Positions 25,848 through 36,061 of a stretch of DNA of 36,085 bases are shown piece after piece. The notes below the pieces were generated by a model. That model ran no database searches. It worked only from the letters and a program-made list of their open reading frames with translations, and was not told the DNA's origin. Each line of letters begins with the position of its first letter. The stretch's first letter is position 1. The stretch spans positions 1 to 36,085 of the forward strand of contig NZ_BJUY01000021.1 of assembly GCF_007988865.1 (NCBI RefSeq), read 5' to 3'. The position numbers and the translations under genes were made by a program. The stretch is from Alkalibacterium kapii (GTDB taxonomy: Bacteria; Bacillota; Bacilli; Lactobacillales; Carnobacteriaceae_A).

Positions 25848-26384
25848 TTATTTTTCTTTTGATTTCTCGATCATATCATAGTATAACTTCTCCAACCGTT
25901 TCCGGTCTTCGTCTTTTAGAGGAGAGTTCCGTGAGGGGTTCTGCATCTGGTAAAGCGTGCTGTCCAGGGCAATGTTCTTCTTCGTGCGTTTAACGTCTTT
26001 ATAGAGTTCGTTGGCAGACTTCCGTGTTGCTCCGCGCTGGAACACCAGCCACTGTTCCGCCAGATCCGACGTGGCGACTTGAACATGGGTGATCAGATGA
26101 TTCTCTTCTCCCACTGCTTTTTCAATGTAGGTATCGGCTGTTTCCCCTTCACTTGTAAAGATCACGGCAACCTCGTATTTGTCATAACGCTGGGCAATAC
26201 CTGGTACGAGCTGTGCATCAAACACAATACGTATTTCGATGCCCTCATACTTGGCATAATTACTAAGTTCATGAAGTAAATAATCCCTTGCTGCAGCCAT
26301 TTTATCCATGCGTTTAAGCTTTACTAATTCAGGCCAAGCCCCAATCATATTATAGCCATCTACGAATAGTAATTCCTTTTTCAC
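25848..26384 (-). CDS. rae1: Ribosome-associated endoribonuclease, NYN domain (YacP/Rae1)
   Basis: 178-residue PIN-like NYN-domain nuclease. The N-terminal LLFVDGYNMIGAWPEL carries the conserved aspartate and asparagine of the active site, and further acidic residues are in IRIVFDAQ and GETADTYIEKAV. The Bacillus homologue Rae1 cleaves mRNA in the ribosomal A site. The start is GTG at 26384 with AGGAGG upstream. Last gene of the operon with rlmB, 34 nt downstream of it; the same order as in Bacillus. Confidence 0.9.
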   Translation of the reverse strand: MKKELLFVDGYNMIGAWPELVKLKRMDKMAAARDYLLHELSNYAKYEGIEIRIVFDAQLVPGIAQRYDKYEVAVIFTSEGETADTYIEKAVGEENHLITHVQVATSDLAEQWLVFQRGATRKSANELYKDVKRTKKNIALDSTLYQMQNPSRNSPLKDEDRKRLEKLYYDMIEKSKEK

Positions 26385-26418
26385 TTAACCCCCCTCCTTT
26401 CACCTTTGGCATTCTTAC

Positions 26419-27222
26419 TTAAAGCGCATTTCTTTTTCTATATACTTCATACATCAACAGGCCTGAAGCCACTCCGGCATTCAGACTCTGTACATTGCCG
26501 ACCATTGGAATAGACAAGGTCTCATCCACTTTCTCTTTGACTAGACGCGAGATCCCCTTGCCTTCATTGCCGATCACAAGTCCTACCGGTGATGACACGT
26601 CCCAGTAGCGGTAGTCTTTGCCTTTCATATCTGTTCCAAACAGCCATAAACCTCGGTCTTTGAGTTCATCGATCGTCTGTACCATATTTGTCACGCGAGC
26701 GACCAGCACGTGTTCGATCGCTCCGGCAGAGGCCTTGGCTACTGTCGAGGTCAAGCCCACTGCTCGACGTTTTGGGATGATGACCCCGTGAACACCACTG
26801 GCATCCGCTGACCTTAAAATAGAACCCAGATTGTGCGGGTCTTCGATCCCATCCAGCAGTAAAAAGAACGGTGCTTCATTTTTTTCTTCAGCTTTCTTGA
26901 ATAAGTCATCGATCGTCGCATAGTTTACAGGGCTGGACGCTAGAACCACTCCCTGATGATTCCCTCCATCAGATAAATGATCCAGTTTGGTTTTAGGTAC
27001 AAAGGATAACTGAACCTTGCGTTTTTTCGCTTCATTCACGACTTTAGTCAGTTTGTTATCAGTCAGTCCGTCTTGAACGAATAGTTTGTTCACATCTCGT
27101 TCTGACTGAAGGGTTTCAAGAACCGGATTCCGGCCATATACCATTTCGTCTTCAGTAAATTCTGACTGGTTCATCTTCTTTTTCTGTTTATCATTTTGAT
27201 TGGGTCTTTTTTGTATTGCCAC
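26419..27222 (-). CDS. rlmB: 23S rRNA 2'-O-methyltransferase (TrmH/RlmB family)
   Basis: 267-residue SPOUT-class methyltransferase, by family the enzyme for Gm2251 in the 23S P loop. There is a basic N-terminal extension (about 28 residues), a substrate-binding domain from YGRNPVLE, and the knotted catalytic domain with NLGSILRSADASGVHG, LVIGNEGKGISRLV and SLNAGVASGLLMYE. The start is GTG 27222 after AGGGGAG. It lies 18 nt after mrnC. YacO of Bacillus is in the same place. Confidence 0.95.
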   Translation of the reverse strand: MAIQKRPNQNDKQKKKMNQSEFTEDEMVYGRNPVLETLQSERDVNKLFVQDGLTDNKLTKVVNEAKKRKVQLSFVPKTKLDHLSDGGNHQGVVLASSPVNYATIDDLFKKAEEKNEAPFFLLLDGIEDPHNLGSILRSADASGVHGVIIPKRRAVGLTSTVAKASAGAIEHVLVARVTNMVQTIDELKDRGLWLFGTDMKGKDYRYWDVSSPVGLVIGNEGKGISRLVKEKVDETLSIPMVGNVQSLNAGVASGLLMYEVYRKRNAL

Positions 27223-27240
27223 GTTATCTCCCCTTTCTTT

Positions 27241-27639
27241 TTACTGTTTTTCAATGTCTTTGATGCACCACGTTATCACTTCATCTAAACGAGTGCTTTG
27301 ACCGGTCAGATACAGATAACCGATCAACGCTTCAAAACCTGTGGAACGACTATACGTCTTTGAATCCGCATTTTTTGCTTTTGTATAACTCTTGGCATTG
27401 CGTCCTCGTTTATAATACGACAGTTCTTCCTCTGTAAGTATTGCCTCTGTCAGCATATTATCTATAAGGTAGGCTTGCGCTTTTGCTGAGACATAGTTTG
27501 TAGCAGAGGCATGCAGACGCTTCGGCTTGGTTTTTCCCAAGGAGATGAGATGCTCTCTAATGGCTTGTTCATAGACAGCATCACCCATATAAGCCAAGGC
27601 CAAGCCATTCAATTGCTTTGGATCCACGGACTGGCTCAT
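27241..27639 (-). CDS. mrnC: Mini-ribonuclease III
   Basis: 132-residue RNase III-type nuclease lacking the double-stranded RNA-binding domain; it matures 23S rRNA ends. The catalytic helix segment GLALAYMGDAVYEQAIREHL and the later SRSTGFEALIGYLYL correspond to the two acidic motifs of the RNase III fold. The start was set at ATG 27639 (MSQSVDPKQ), 1 nt after the cysS stop, with its ribosome binding site (GGGGAGA) inside cysS; a longer frame from 27684 would overlap cysS. Translational coupling is likely. Confidence 0.95.
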   Translation of the reverse strand: MSQSVDPKQLNGLALAYMGDAVYEQAIREHLISLGKTKPKRLHASATNYVSAKAQAYLIDNMLTEAILTEEELSYYKRGRNAKSYTKAKNADSKTYSRSTGFEALIGYLYLTGQSTRLDEVITWCIKDIEKQ

Positions 27640-27640
27640 G

Positions 27641-29050
27641 CTACTCTCCCCGTTTCCAGCGTACGCCTTGAGCAGTATCTTCAAGTATAATATTCTGATC
27701 TTTTAAAAGGTCTCTGATTTCATCAGCACGCTGAAAATCACGGGCTGCCCGAGCATCTTCTCTTTCCTTGATCAGATTTTCGATATCAGTATCCAAAAGA
27801 TCATCCGCGGCTTCGATCGTTATACCAAAAACATACATGAATTCTTCGATAAGCTGCATCGCGAATTCAAGGACCACTTTGGACACCGCTGATTCTTTGA
27901 GATACACATTTAAGTAGCGAACAAGATCATAAACGACTGTGATGCCATTTTGCGCCTGGAAGTCATCATCCATATGACCGATAAAGGCTTCTTTGAATGA
28001 TTCAAGTTCACTCAGTTTTTCACTGTCTGACCCACTTGCCGCTTCTGCCTGTTTCAGTCGATGTGAGGCGTTGAAATAAGCCGTTTCAATGCGGTCAAGG
28101 TTTGTTTTGGCTTCTTCTATCGCCTCAAGAGAATAATTGATTGGACGACGGTAATGGGCGGTTGACATAAAGAATCGTAACGCTTTGGGGTCATGCTGTC
28201 TGCGCAGTTCTCTGACCAGCACGACATTTCCGATAGACTTACTCATCTTTTCTTCATCCATCGTGACAAAACCGTTATGCATCCAGTAATTGGCAAAGGT
28301 CTGGTGCGTTTTTGCTTCTGTTTGAGCGATCTCGTTTTCATGGTGCGGGAAGGTGAGGTCCTGTCCGCCGGCATGGATATCGATCGTATCTCCAAGATAC
28401 TTTGTGGCCATTACAGAACACTCGATATGCCAGCCCGGTCGGCCCTTTCCCCAGGGAGATTCCCAGCTTATCTCGCCCTCTTTTGCGGCTTTCCACAAGG
28501 CAAAATCAAGCGGATCTTCTTTTTTATGTGCTTCATCGCCAAGTCTGTTGCTGGCTCCTGACTCCAAATCATCCAGTGAAATACGGCTGAGTTCCCCGTA
28601 CTTTTCAAAGCGTCGGGTACGGTAATAAACGTCTCCTTGTGCTGCATAAGCGTAGCCATTATCAATAAGCGCTTGAACAAAAGTAATGATGTCTGGAATG
28701 TTATCCATGACTCGTGGGGCATGTGTTGGCTTTTTCACTTGCAGCGCTTCTGTATCTGCATAAAAAGCATCGATGAATTTATCCGCTACTTCAGGCGCTG
28801 TTTTCCCAAGGTCTTGTGCGGCCTTTATAATTTTGTCATCCACGTCTGTGAAATTGGAGATATATTCCACATCATACCCTCTGTATGTGAAATAGCGTCG
28901 GATCGTATCGAATGCTACAGAACTGCGGGCATTACCAATATGAATATAATTATAAACAGTCGGCCCGCAAACATACATTTTCACTTTCCCTTCTTCCAGG
29001 GGGATAAATGTTTCTTTTTTTCGCGTCAAGGTATTATATATGTGTATCAT
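27641..29050 (-). CDS. cysS: Cysteinyl-tRNA synthetase
   Basis: 469-residue class I synthetase charging tRNA-Cys. The HIGH motif appears as [11 protein letters not shown], zinc ligands are the Cys of [16 protein letters not shown] and the His/Glu of [10 protein letters not shown], and the KMSKS loop is [13 protein letters not shown] at 29050, preceded by AAAGGAG. It starts the cysS-mrnC-rlmB-yacP operon behind its own promoter. The serine acetyltransferase cysE that lies between gltX and cysS in Bacillus is missing. I see no T-box in the short leader. Confidence 0.99.
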   Translation of the reverse strand: MIHIYNTLTRKKETFIPLEEGKVKMYVCGPTVYNYIHIGNARSSVAFDTIRRYFTYRGYDVEYISNFTDVDDKIIKAAQDLGKTAPEVADKFIDAFYADTEALQVKKPTHAPRVMDNIPDIITFVQALIDNGYAYAAQGDVYYRTRRFEKYGELSRISLDDLESGASNRLGDEAHKKEDPLDFALWKAAKEGEISWESPWGKGRPGWHIECSVMATKYLGDTIDIHAGGQDLTFPHHENEIAQTEAKTHQTFANYWMHNGFVTMDEEKMSKSIGNVVLVRELRRQHDPKALRFFMSTAHYRRPINYSLEAIEEAKTNLDRIETAYFNASHRLKQAEAASGSDSEKLSELESFKEAFIGHMDDDFQAQNGITVVYDLVRYLNVYLKESAVSKVVLEFAMQLIEEFMYVFGITIEAADDLLDTDIENLIKEREDARAARDFQRADEIRDLLKDQNIILEDTAQGVRWKRGE

Positions 29051-29079
29051 AGTGCAAGACTCCTTTTATATAATGATTT

Positions 29080-29108
29080 TTATCATCCCGTTGAACATGA
29101 CCTGTCAA
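29080..29108 (-). promoter_or_regulatory. Promoter of the cysS operon
   Basis: TTGACA (29103-29108), 17-bp spacer, TGATAA (29080-29085) on the minus strand. The -35 box touches the T-run of the gltX terminator. Confidence 0.6.
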
Positions 29109-29156
29109 AAAGAATAGCCACACAACCATATGAAAGAAAGTACAGGTTGCATGGCT
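29107..29156 (-). terminator. Terminator of gltX
   Basis: On the minus strand AGCCATGCAACC (29145-29156) pairs, with two mismatches, with GGTTGTGTGGCT (29116-29127), followed by a T-rich tail. Confidence 0.65.
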
Positions 29157-29182
29157 TTAACCTTTCTAAACAGTTCTATGCC

Positions 29183-30661
29183 TCAAAAGGATTTAATTAA
29201 ATCTTGCGCTTTATTGATATTAGCGATGGCTTTCTCTCTTCCCAGCAATTCGATCGTGTCGTTTAGTTGAGGGCCATGTTCATGTCCGGAAACGGCAACG
29301 CGAATAGGCATGAAAAGATTTTTCCCTTTGACTCCCGTTTCCTTCTGTACCGCTTTGATTGCTTTTTTGATTTCACTCGCTTCAAAAGGCTCAACATTTC
29401 TCAATTGTTCAGTAAAGGCATCAAGAACCGTTGGGACAGTTTCTCCTTTTAATATGTCCTGAGCTTCTTTTGACCACTCAAGTTTATCTTCAAAGAATAA
29501 ACTTGCAAGCTGAGTGATCTGTGCCGCATAACTCATTTGCTCCTGGTATAATCCAATCAGTTTTTTGACCCACTGGCTTTCTTCTTCTGAAGGATTAGCT
29601 TTGACATAACCCGCTTCTACTAAATGCGGGGTTGCTTTCAGTGTCAGCTCTTCAAGGTCCATGTTTTTCATATACTGATTACTGATCCATTCCAATTTAC
29701 CAGCATCAAAAGCTGCTGGTGATGTGCCTAAACGGTTATGGTCAAACATCTCTATAAATTCTTCTTTAGTGAACAATTCATTCTCACCGACAGGAGACCA
29801 ACCCAGCAGTGTAATAAAATTGAATAAGGCTTCAGGTGCATAGCCCAGCTCACGGTATTGTTCAATAAATTGTAAAATCGTTTCGTCCCGCTTGCTTAAT
29901 TTTTTACCTGTCTCAGCATTTATTATCAATGTCATGTGACCAAAGCGTGGCGTTTTCCATTCAAAGGCATTATAAATCATCATTTGCTTAGGCGTATTTG
30001 CGATATGATCGTCTCCTCTTAACACATGAGAGATCTTCATATAATGATCATCAACGGTTACAGCAAAATTATATGTCGGCATACCGTCACGTTTACGAAT
30101 GACCCAGTCGCCACCAATTGAATCTGATTCAAATGTAATATCACCTTTTACCATATCATTGAATGTATACGTCGTTCCTTTGGGTATACGGAAACGAATG
30201 ACAGGTGTAATACCTTCTTTCTGCTTGGCCTTTTGTTCAGCCGCAGATAAATGTGCACATTTTCCACTGTAGTGCGGCATTTCACCGCGTGCTCGCTGAG
30301 CTTCACGCTCTGCTTCCAGTTCTTCGCTCGTACAGTAACATTTATAAGCGTGATTGCTCGCTAAAAGCTGATCGATGAGCGGATCATAGATCTCTTTACG
30401 TTCCGACTGGCGGTAAGGTCCATAAGGGCCTCCAACATCTGAACTTTCATCCCAGTCTATCCCTAACCACTTCAGATTATTCAGCTGACTCGTTTCACCG
30501 GTTTCTACCTGTCTTTTCTTATCCGTATCTTCAATGCGGATGATAAAATCTCCACCATGATGACGGGCAAATAGATAATTGAATAATGCTGTACGTGCAT
30601 TCCCGATGTGTAAATGACCAGTCGGGCTAGGTGCATAACGTACGCGGACTTTTTCTGTCAT
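29183..30661 (-). CDS. gltX: Glutamyl-tRNA synthetase
   Basis: 492-residue class I synthetase. The HIGH motif is [14 protein letters not shown], a zinc-binding region is CYCTSEELE with a later cysteine in YSGKC, and KMSKS reads KLSKRDE. In Lactobacillales it normally charges both tRNA-Glu and tRNA-Gln, the latter being amidated by GatCAB; this dual role is inferred from lineage. ATG at 30661 with AAGGAG upstream. Flanked by a 189-bp gap to yacL that contains a short AGCAAA/TTTGCT palindrome and no clear promoter. Confidence 0.99.
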   Translation of the reverse strand: MTEKVRVRYAPSPTGHLHIGNARTALFNYLFARHHGGDFIIRIEDTDKKRQVETGETSQLNNLKWLGIDWDESSDVGGPYGPYRQSERKEIYDPLIDQLLASNHAYKCYCTSEELEAEREAQRARGEMPHYSGKCAHLSAAEQKAKQKEGITPVIRFRIPKGTTYTFNDMVKGDITFESDSIGGDWVIRKRDGMPTYNFAVTVDDHYMKISHVLRGDDHIANTPKQMMIYNAFEWKTPRFGHMTLIINAETGKKLSKRDETILQFIEQYRELGYAPEALFNFITLLGWSPVGENELFTKEEFIEMFDHNRLGTSPAAFDAGKLEWISNQYMKNMDLEELTLKATPHLVEAGYVKANPSEEESQWVKKLIGLYQEQMSYAAQITQLASLFFEDKLEWSKEAQDILKGETVPTVLDAFTEQLRNVEPFEASEIKKAIKAVQKETGVKGKNLFMPIRVAVSGHEHGPQLNDTIELLGREKAIANINKAQDLIKSF

Positions 30662-30850
30662 AATTGAATGCTCCTTATCGTTTTCTATAATTTCATTGTC
30701 ATAGTACTATAAATTTACCATTATTTCGCTTTTTCTTCTACCGAAGCAGCAAAACTTTGCTTTCAGCTATATATTTTTTTCTTACTTCGATCCGTTCTAT
30801 CAGTATTTAAAATACCAGCTTTACACGATATACCCAGGGGTGAGACTGAA

Positions 30851-31966
30851 TCAGTTTGTTTGACCTTTTTCGTTATTCAATGATTTCTGTTCATTCGTCA
30901 GCTTGGCAAAAATCATACGACCGGCATTCGTTTGAAGAGAGCTCGTCACGATCACGTCGACTGTTTTATTGACGTGGTGCTTCCCTTCTTCTACTACCAC
31001 CATGGTCCCATCATCAAGATACGCGACACCCTGGCTACGCTCAGTTCCATGCTTGACGATCATCACTCGCATCTCTTCTCCTGGTATGACGACCGGTTTT
31101 ACCGCATTGGCCAGTTCATTTATATTCAATACTTTGATGTTTTGAAATTCAGCAACTTTATTTAAATTGAAATCATTCGTGATGACCATACCATCCAATT
31201 TTTTTGCTAAATGAACCAGCTTTAAATCGACCTCTTCTGTTTCCGGCACATCACTGTCATCCATTTGGAGTGCAATGCTTTTTTCTTTTTGTAAAGCATT
31301 TAATATATCCAATCCGCGTCTTCCTCTTACACGTTTTAAACTATCTGATGAGTCAGCAATATATTGTAATTCTTTCAAGACATAATGAGAGACAACGAGG
31401 ACGCCTTCTAAAAACCCCGTTCTGACAACATCAAGGATACGTCCATCAATGATCGTACTGGTGTCCAGCACCTTGTATTTGCGAAAAGTCTCGCCTTCTT
31501 TTCTTTCTAAAACATCACTGTTTTCCTGAGTTACTGTTTTAGGTGTAAATAACCGTCGTATTTCTTCTCTTCTCGATGTCCCAAGCTGGAATCCGCCATA
31601 AGCTAATGCAACGGTTAAGACAAAGGGTAAGACGTCGCTTATAAAGATAATGTTCAAAGCACTTAAACCGTAACTAGATAATAAAGCAAGAATAAGTCCA
31701 ATAATCGCACCAATGCTTCCGAACATTAGATAGGTGATGCTCATTTCGCTGAAGATTTTTTCTATTTTGACAAGGCCTTTTTTTATCGGTGACACTAAAG
31801 ATAATGAAATCAGATAAAAAATCCCTGCTCCTAAAACCATCCCAGTAATTGGATTCATCAACCACATCGGGGCTTCGCTCCAGTTGGAAATCAGACCGGG
31901 GAACGTATTATACCCCAAGCTCCCTCCAACAAGAATGAATGTGAGCAGTATTAACTTTGTTACCAT
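30851..31966 (-). CDS. yacL: PIN/TRAM domain membrane protein (YacL)
   Basis: 371-residue protein with about four N-terminal membrane helices (to about residue 130), then a PIN-type nuclease domain beginning KYKVLDTSTIIDGRI with later acidic residues in VITNDFNLNKVAE, and a C-terminal TRAM RNA-binding domain (GVAYLDDGTMVVVEEG). The family probably cleaves RNA at the membrane, but no substrate is established as far as I know. It follows radA in the same direction (83-bp gap); disA, found between them in Bacillus, is absent. Confidence 0.93.
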   Translation of the reverse strand: MVTKLILLTFILVGGSLGYNTFPGLISNWSEAPMWLMNPITGMVLGAGIFYLISLSLVSPIKKGLVKIEKIFSEMSITYLMFGSIGAIIGLILALLSSYGLSALNIIFISDVLPFVLTVALAYGGFQLGTSRREEIRRLFTPKTVTQENSDVLERKEGETFRKYKVLDTSTIIDGRILDVVRTGFLEGVLVVSHYVLKELQYIADSSDSLKRVRGRRGLDILNALQKEKSIALQMDDSDVPETEEVDLKLVHLAKKLDGMVITNDFNLNKVAEFQNIKVLNINELANAVKPVVIPGEEMRVMIVKHGTERSQGVAYLDDGTMVVVEEGKHHVNKTVDVIVTSSLQTNAGRMIFAKLTNEQKSLNNEKGQTN

Positions 31967-32049
31967 TTACTCCCTCCTCTTTTCTATTATTGTATTACTT
32001 TATTAGTATACCAATCTTAATTGAAAATACGAACCTATCCATCTTTTTT

Positions 32050-33420
32050 TTATGAAAAAGCTCTTTTTATTGCTTCAGATAGTGTTGTACAACCAATCAC
32101 TTCTATTTTTCCAGGCATATCCCAGCCATCTTTATTATTTTTCGGTATAAACACACGCTTGAACCCTAATTTAGCTGCTTCTTTCACGCGCTGTTCAATT
32201 TTAGAAACACTTCGTATTTCTCCGGTCAAACCGATTTCACCAATAAAACAATCCGTTGGACGTGTTTCTTTTTCCTTGTAGCTTGAGGCAATACTGATGG
32301 CTATTGATAAATCGATAGCCGGTTCATCCAGTCGGACACCACCAGCTGCTTTCAGGTAGGCATCCTGGTTTTGAAGCAGGAGTCCGGCACGTTTTTCAAG
32401 CACCGCCATGATCAGAGATACCCGGGAGTAATCCAGCCCACTGGACGTTCGCTTAGCATTACCGAATACAGTTGGAGAAATGAGTGACTGAATCTCAACT
32501 AGCATCGGACGTGTTCCTTCCATAGCCGCTACGACCGCTGAACCAGTGGCCCCAGCTAATCGTTCTTCTAAAAAGAGCTGCGACGGATTTAAAACTTCTT
32601 CCAATCCACCATTGCGCATTTCAAATATACCGATCTCATTTGTTGAGCCGAATCGGTTTTTAACTGCTCTTAATATTCTGAAAGTGTGATGCTGTTCTCC
32701 TTCAAAATACAAAACAGTATCTACCATATGCTCCAGCATTCTCGGTCCGGCGATTGCTCCTTCTTTGGTCACATGGCCGACAATAAAGATAGCTATTTCG
32801 TTCATCTTTGCTATCTGCATGAGAGTAGAGGTCGATTCCCTGACTTGTGAGACACTTCCAGAGGCACTGTCAATATTGACATGGTGCATGGTTTGAATGG
32901 AATCGATGATCACATAGTCGGGTTTCAACTGTTCGATCGTTCCTTGTATGGCGCTTATCTCAGTCTCTGCGTACAAGTAAAAATCGGTTCCCCGCAGCTC
33001 GAGCCGTTCTGCTCTCATTTTTATTTGAGCTGTACTCTCTTCACCGGAAACGTAGAGCACTTTTCCGCCCTGCTGATTTAACTGTGCAGAGACTTGCAAA
33101 AGTAGTGTGGACTTTCCGATACCCGGATCCCCACCGATCAGAACAAGCGACCCTGGAACCACGCCACCACCTAAGACGCGATTGAATTCACCCATTTTAG
33201 TTTTGACACGTTCTTCTTTTTCTATAGTTATTTCTGTGATTGCTTGTGCTTTGGATGCTTTACCGGACATCGTCACACGGCTCCGACTGTCAGACTGATC
33301 CTGTATTTTTTCTTCGACCATCTGATTCCATGTCCCACAACTCGGACACTTGCCAAGATACTTTGGAGATTCGTATCCACAATTCTGACAAACAAACACC
33401 GTTGCTTTCTTTTTTGCCAA
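32050..33420 (-). CDS. radA: DNA repair protein RadA
   Basis: 456-residue RecA-like ATPase/helicase that drives branch migration in recombination. It has an N-terminal four-cysteine zinc finger ([19 protein letters not shown]), Walker [11 protein letters not shown], the RadA-specific KNRFG motif, and a C-terminal Lon-protease-like domain. The start was placed at TTG 33420, giving [11 protein letters not shown], the usual RadA N-terminus, 9 nt after AAGGAG; an ATG 36 nt upstream (33456) would put that Shine-Dalgarno sequence inside the gene. It follows dut by 58 bp and is probably cotranscribed. Confidence 0.96.
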   Translation of the reverse strand: MAKKKATVFVCQNCGYESPKYLGKCPSCGTWNQMVEEKIQDQSDSRSRVTMSGKASKAQAITEITIEKEERVKTKMGEFNRVLGGGVVPGSLVLIGGDPGIGKSTLLLQVSAQLNQQGGKVLYVSGEESTAQIKMRAERLELRGTDFYLYAETEISAIQGTIEQLKPDYVIIDSIQTMHHVNIDSASGSVSQVRESTSTLMQIAKMNEIAIFIVGHVTKEGAIAGPRMLEHMVDTVLYFEGEQHHTFRILRAVKNRFGSTNEIGIFEMRNGGLEEVLNPSQLFLEERLAGATGSAVVAAMEGTRPMLVEIQSLISPTVFGNAKRTSSGLDYSRVSLIMAVLEKRAGLLLQNQDAYLKAAGGVRLDEPAIDLSIAISIASSYKEKETRPTDCFIGEIGLTGEIRSVSKIEQRVKEAAKLGFKRVFIPKNNKDGWDMPGKIEVIGCTTLSEAIKRAFS

Positions 33421-33478
33421 ATCTCTAGACTCCTTTAGTGTCATTTCAGACTGCAATTAAACTGTTATTTATTGCTTT

Positions 33479-33970
33479 TTATTTTCCAGATGAGCCAAAT
33501 CCACCTGTGCGCTTTTCAAAAGACTGGTCTTCTGCATCTGCTGTTTCATACTTCGTAAAAATACCTTGTGCAATTCTTTCACCTTTTAAGATTTCTAAAT
33601 CGTCCATCCCATAATTGATGACCTGGACAAATATCTCGCCTTCATTCTTATCGTTATCGTAGTAGTCAGAATCAATAATACCGATCCCATTAGGTACGGC
33701 TAATTGTCGTTTCATCGGATTACTCGAACGATTAGCTAAAAGTAAATATTCATTTTCAGGCATGTATACTTTAACACCAGTAGGAATGAGTGTTGACTGC
33801 ATAGCTACCTTCGGATCGCCTTCTTTCAACGCTTTAAATAAAGAAGGAACGGATATATTCTTTGAAGCCATTAGATCGTAACCGGCCGATCCTTTTGTTG
33901 CGCGTTTGGGTAACGTGATGCCCAAACCTTGATATTTTGACACAATTTCAAATCCTCTAACTTTAGTCAT
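33479..33970 (-). CDS. dut: dUTP diphosphatase
   Basis: 163-residue trimeric dUTPase that hydrolyses dUTP to dUMP and keeps uracil out of DNA. The five motifs are recognisable: GSAGYDL, ANRSSNP, GIGIIDSDYYDN, LKGERIAQG, and RTGGFGSSGK at the C-terminus. The start was set at ATG 33970 (MTKVRGFEIV) by similarity; its ribosome binding site is weak (GGAA), while a strong GGGAGG lies about 40 nt upstream without a start codon at a suitable distance. First gene of dut-radA; the same pairing occurs in related genera. Confidence 0.93.
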   Translation of the reverse strand: MTKVRGFEIVSKYQGLGITLPKRATKGSAGYDLMASKNISVPSLFKALKEGDPKVAMQSTLIPTGVKVYMPENEYLLLANRSSNPMKRQLAVPNGIGIIDSDYYDNDKNEGEIFVQVINYGMDDLEILKGERIAQGIFTKYETADAEDQSFEKRTGGFGSSGK

Positions 33971-34022
33971 TATACATTCCGCACGCGATAAACGTACGAA
34001 TGAACCTCCCTTTTCAAACAAC

Positions 34023-34028
34023 ATTATA
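34023..34028 (-). promoter_or_regulatory. -10 box of dut
   Basis: TATAAT on the minus strand about 53 nt before the dut start; no convincing -35 box. Confidence 0.4.
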
Positions 34029-34075
34029 ATATTACCATTTTACACTAAATCTGTTCCGACATAAATGGATAAGTT

Positions 34076-34113
34076 AAAAACCCCTCTGAATATACACTGT
34101 ATATCCAAAGGGG
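34076..34113 (-). terminator. Terminator of msmK
   Basis: A 15-bp imperfect stem between 34081-34095 and 34099-34113 (CCCCT...ATATAC with GTATAT...AGGGG), followed on the minus strand by TTTTT. Confidence 0.88.
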
Positions 34114-34149
34114 TAGGGGGGATCTATTTAAGGGTCTTACCTGTGTCGA

Positions 34150-35256
34150 TCAGCGGATCACATTAGTTGTTTCTGGATCAAAGAAGTGTGATTTACCCAT
34201 ATCGAAAGCCAGTTCTACTTCTTCGCCTGGTTTGTGATAATCACGGGCATCAACGCGGGCAATATATTCTGTATCTCCCAGCTGTGTATATAACATTGTT
34301 TCTGCACCTAAAAGTTCCGATACCGTTACAGTAGACTTGACTACAGACGTAGCTGAAGCTTCTAAAGCCACTTGTTCACTCTTGATGTCTTCAGGACGAA
34401 TACCAAAAACTAGTTCAGAACCATCTTTGTATCCTTTTTCGTGTAACAACTTCATTTTACCATCGGGAATCTCAATATCCAGGCCATCATGATTACTGAT
34501 GCGATTACCTTGGAGAGTAACATCAAAGAAGTTCATGGCAGGTGAACCAATAAATCCACCAACAAAAACATTGACCGGGAAATCGTATACTTCTTTAGGT
34601 GTACCGATCTGCTGTATGAAGCCGTCTTTCAAAATAACGATACGATCTGCCATCGTCATCGCTTCTGTTTGGTCATGCGTGACATAAATAGACGTTGTAT
34701 TTAAACGTCGGTGCAGTTTGGCGATTTCAGCACGCATCGCTACACGCAATTTAGCATCCAGGTTTGACAGTGGCTCATCCATAAGGAATACTTTAGCATC
34801 ACGTACAATAGCACGTCCTAAAGCTACACGCTGACGCTGTCCACCAGATAAAGCTGCCGGTTTTCGATCCAATAATGGAGTCAGACCTAAGATGTCTGCA
34901 GCATTATCTACACGTTTTTTGATTTCATCTTTTTTGTACTTACGCAGTTTCAATCCGAAAGCCATATTATCAAATACAGTCATATGCGGATACAAGGCAT
35001 AGTTCTGGAATACCATTGCGATATCTCGATCTTTAGGAGCGACATCATTCATCATCTTGTCACCGATCCATAATTCGCCGTCAGTAATTTCTTCCAATCC
35101 AGCAATCATACGCAAGGTTGTTGACTTTCCACACCCTGAAGGTCCAACAAAAACGATAAATTCACGATCTTTAACACGCATATCAAAATCCGATACTGCA
35201 AAATCATCTGCATTATCATAACGCTTATAAATATTTTTCATTGCCATTTCTACCAT
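34150..35256 (-). CDS. msmK: Sugar ABC transporter ATPase (MsmK/UgpC family)
   Basis: 368-residue cytoplasmic ATPase for CUT1 sugar importers. Walker [10 protein letters not shown] is at residues 38-46, the Q-loop is FQNYALYPH, the signature is [10 protein letters not shown], Walker B is [12 protein letters not shown], and two TOBE-like segments follow. No permease or binding protein is adjacent, so it is an orphan ATPase that probably energises several importers (maltodextrin, multiple-sugar) as in streptococci. ATG at 35256, 8 nt after GAAAGGTG. The promoter overlaps a CcpA-like operator, in keeping with carbon control. Confidence 0.95.
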   Translation of the reverse strand: MVEMAMKNIYKRYDNADDFAVSDFDMRVKDREFIVFVGPSGCGKSTTLRMIAGLEEITDGELWIGDKMMNDVAPKDRDIAMVFQNYALYPHMTVFDNMAFGLKLRKYKKDEIKKRVDNAADILGLTPLLDRKPAALSGGQRQRVALGRAIVRDAKVFLMDEPLSNLDAKLRVAMRAEIAKLHRRLNTTSIYVTHDQTEAMTMADRIVILKDGFIQQIGTPKEVYDFPVNVFVGGFIGSPAMNFFDVTLQGNRISNHDGLDIEIPDGKMKLLHEKGYKDGSELVFGIRPEDIKSEQVALEASATSVVKSTVTVSELLGAETMLYTQLGDTEYIARVDARDYHKPGEEVELAFDMGKSHFFDPETTNVIR

Positions 35257-35325
35257 GAGTAAAACACCTTTCTTGATTCCATTTTTTATGTGTTCTATTT
35301 AATTATTGTTGACCTGTTAATTAAT

Positions 35326-35346
35326 ATTATATTGAAAACGCTCTAT
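35326..35346 (-). promoter_or_regulatory. -10 box and cre-like site of msmK
   Basis: TATAAT (35326-35331) on the minus strand, with TGAAAACGCTCTAT on the plus strand directly upstream of it (35333-35346), matching the CcpA consensus TGWAANCGNTNWCA except at the last two bases. The -35 region is weak. Confidence 0.5.
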
Positions 35347-35362
35347 TCTTTCTATGTAATGT

Positions 35363-35392
35363 TGCACAAAGATGATAAGGTTGTTTTGTGCA
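35363..35392. repeat. Inverted repeat upstream of msmK
   Basis: TGCACAAA (35363-35370) and TTTGTGCA (35385-35392), perfect 8 bp around 14 bases. It may be an operator. A second, larger inverted repeat, CAGCCAT...TATG against CATATGGCTG, spans 35479-35521 in the same 457-bp gap. The rest of the gap up to the plus-strand promoter at 35550 shows nothing else. Confidence 0.55.
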
Positions 35393-35549
35393 GGTTGCTA
35401 AATGATCTTTTCAATTCAGTCCTTATAGCTGGTATACAGTGCAGATAATAAAGAAACTCCCTCATATGAAAGTATTAACAGCCATGTATGGGCAGAAGCT
35501 TTCTTATGAAGCATATGGCTGGATAGTATGGCAGGCATAGTCTACTTCA

Positions 35550-35578
35550 TTGACAACGATGGCTATACTCTTTAAAAT
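35550..35578 (+). promoter_or_regulatory. Promoter of the HesB-like gene
   Basis: A perfect TTGACA (35550-35555), 17-bp spacer, TAAAAT (35573-35578) on the plus strand, about 135 nt before the gene. Confidence 0.7.
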
Positions 35579-35713
35579 TGAAATCATACAGGATGGTTCG
35601 AAAAATAAAAACCACTATATCATATCTTTAATGCTATTCTTTTATACCATTGCCTGACAATGAAAGCATGATTAACGCTTTAAAAATAATAGAAAAACGA
35701 CGGAGGAATGACC

Positions 35714-36013
35714 TTGAATATTAAAATAACCGATAAAGCCGTTTCCTGGTTTGAGAATGAAATGGGGCTGGAACCTGGTGACGGTGTCCATTTTTTTGGT
35801 AAAGTATATGGAAAAACTGAAATTCATGAGGGGTTCTCAGTAGGGATGAGAATAGAAAAACCAGACAGTAATTTATTAGGGAAAGTAAAAATCAATGGGA
35901 TCACTTACTTTGCCAGCAAAGAAGATGACTGGTTCTTTAGTCGATATGATCTTGTTGTGGACTACGATGACAAAAAAGAAGAACCCATCTACCATTTTAA
36001 TGCCAAGGAATAA
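35714..36013 (+). CDS. HesB/YneR-like protein
   Basis: About 99-residue acidic protein of the HesB/YneR type, related in fold to A-type iron-sulfur carriers (IscA/SufA). It begins MNIKITDKAVSWFENEM and contains VHFFGKVYGKTEIHEGFSVG. It has no cysteine at all, so it cannot bind a cluster like IscA; its role is unknown. The start was set at TTG 35714, 7 nt after GGAGG; the in-frame ATG at 35708 is only one base from that sequence and is less likely. A single-gene transcript with its own promoter and terminator. Confidence 0.8.
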   Translation: MNIKITDKAVSWFENEMGLEPGDGVHFFGKVYGKTEIHEGFSVGMRIEKPDSNLLGKVKINGITYFASKEDDWFFSRYDLVVDYDDKKEEPIYHFNAKE

Positions 36014-36017
36014 AACA

Positions 36018-36061
36018 CAAAGAGCCGAAGACCTCCACGGAAGTCTTCGGCTCTTTGTTTT
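36018..36061. terminator. Terminator of the HesB-like gene
   Basis: A perfect 15-bp stem (36018-36032 with 36043-36057, core GAGCCGAAGAC/GTCTTCGGCTC) and a T-run on the plus strand; A-rich on the other side, so possibly bidirectional. Confidence 0.93.

Noticed and set aside
29051-29182. T-box riboswitch before cysS
   Set aside because: The gap is only 132 bp, holds the gltX terminator and a normal promoter, and has no T-box sequence.
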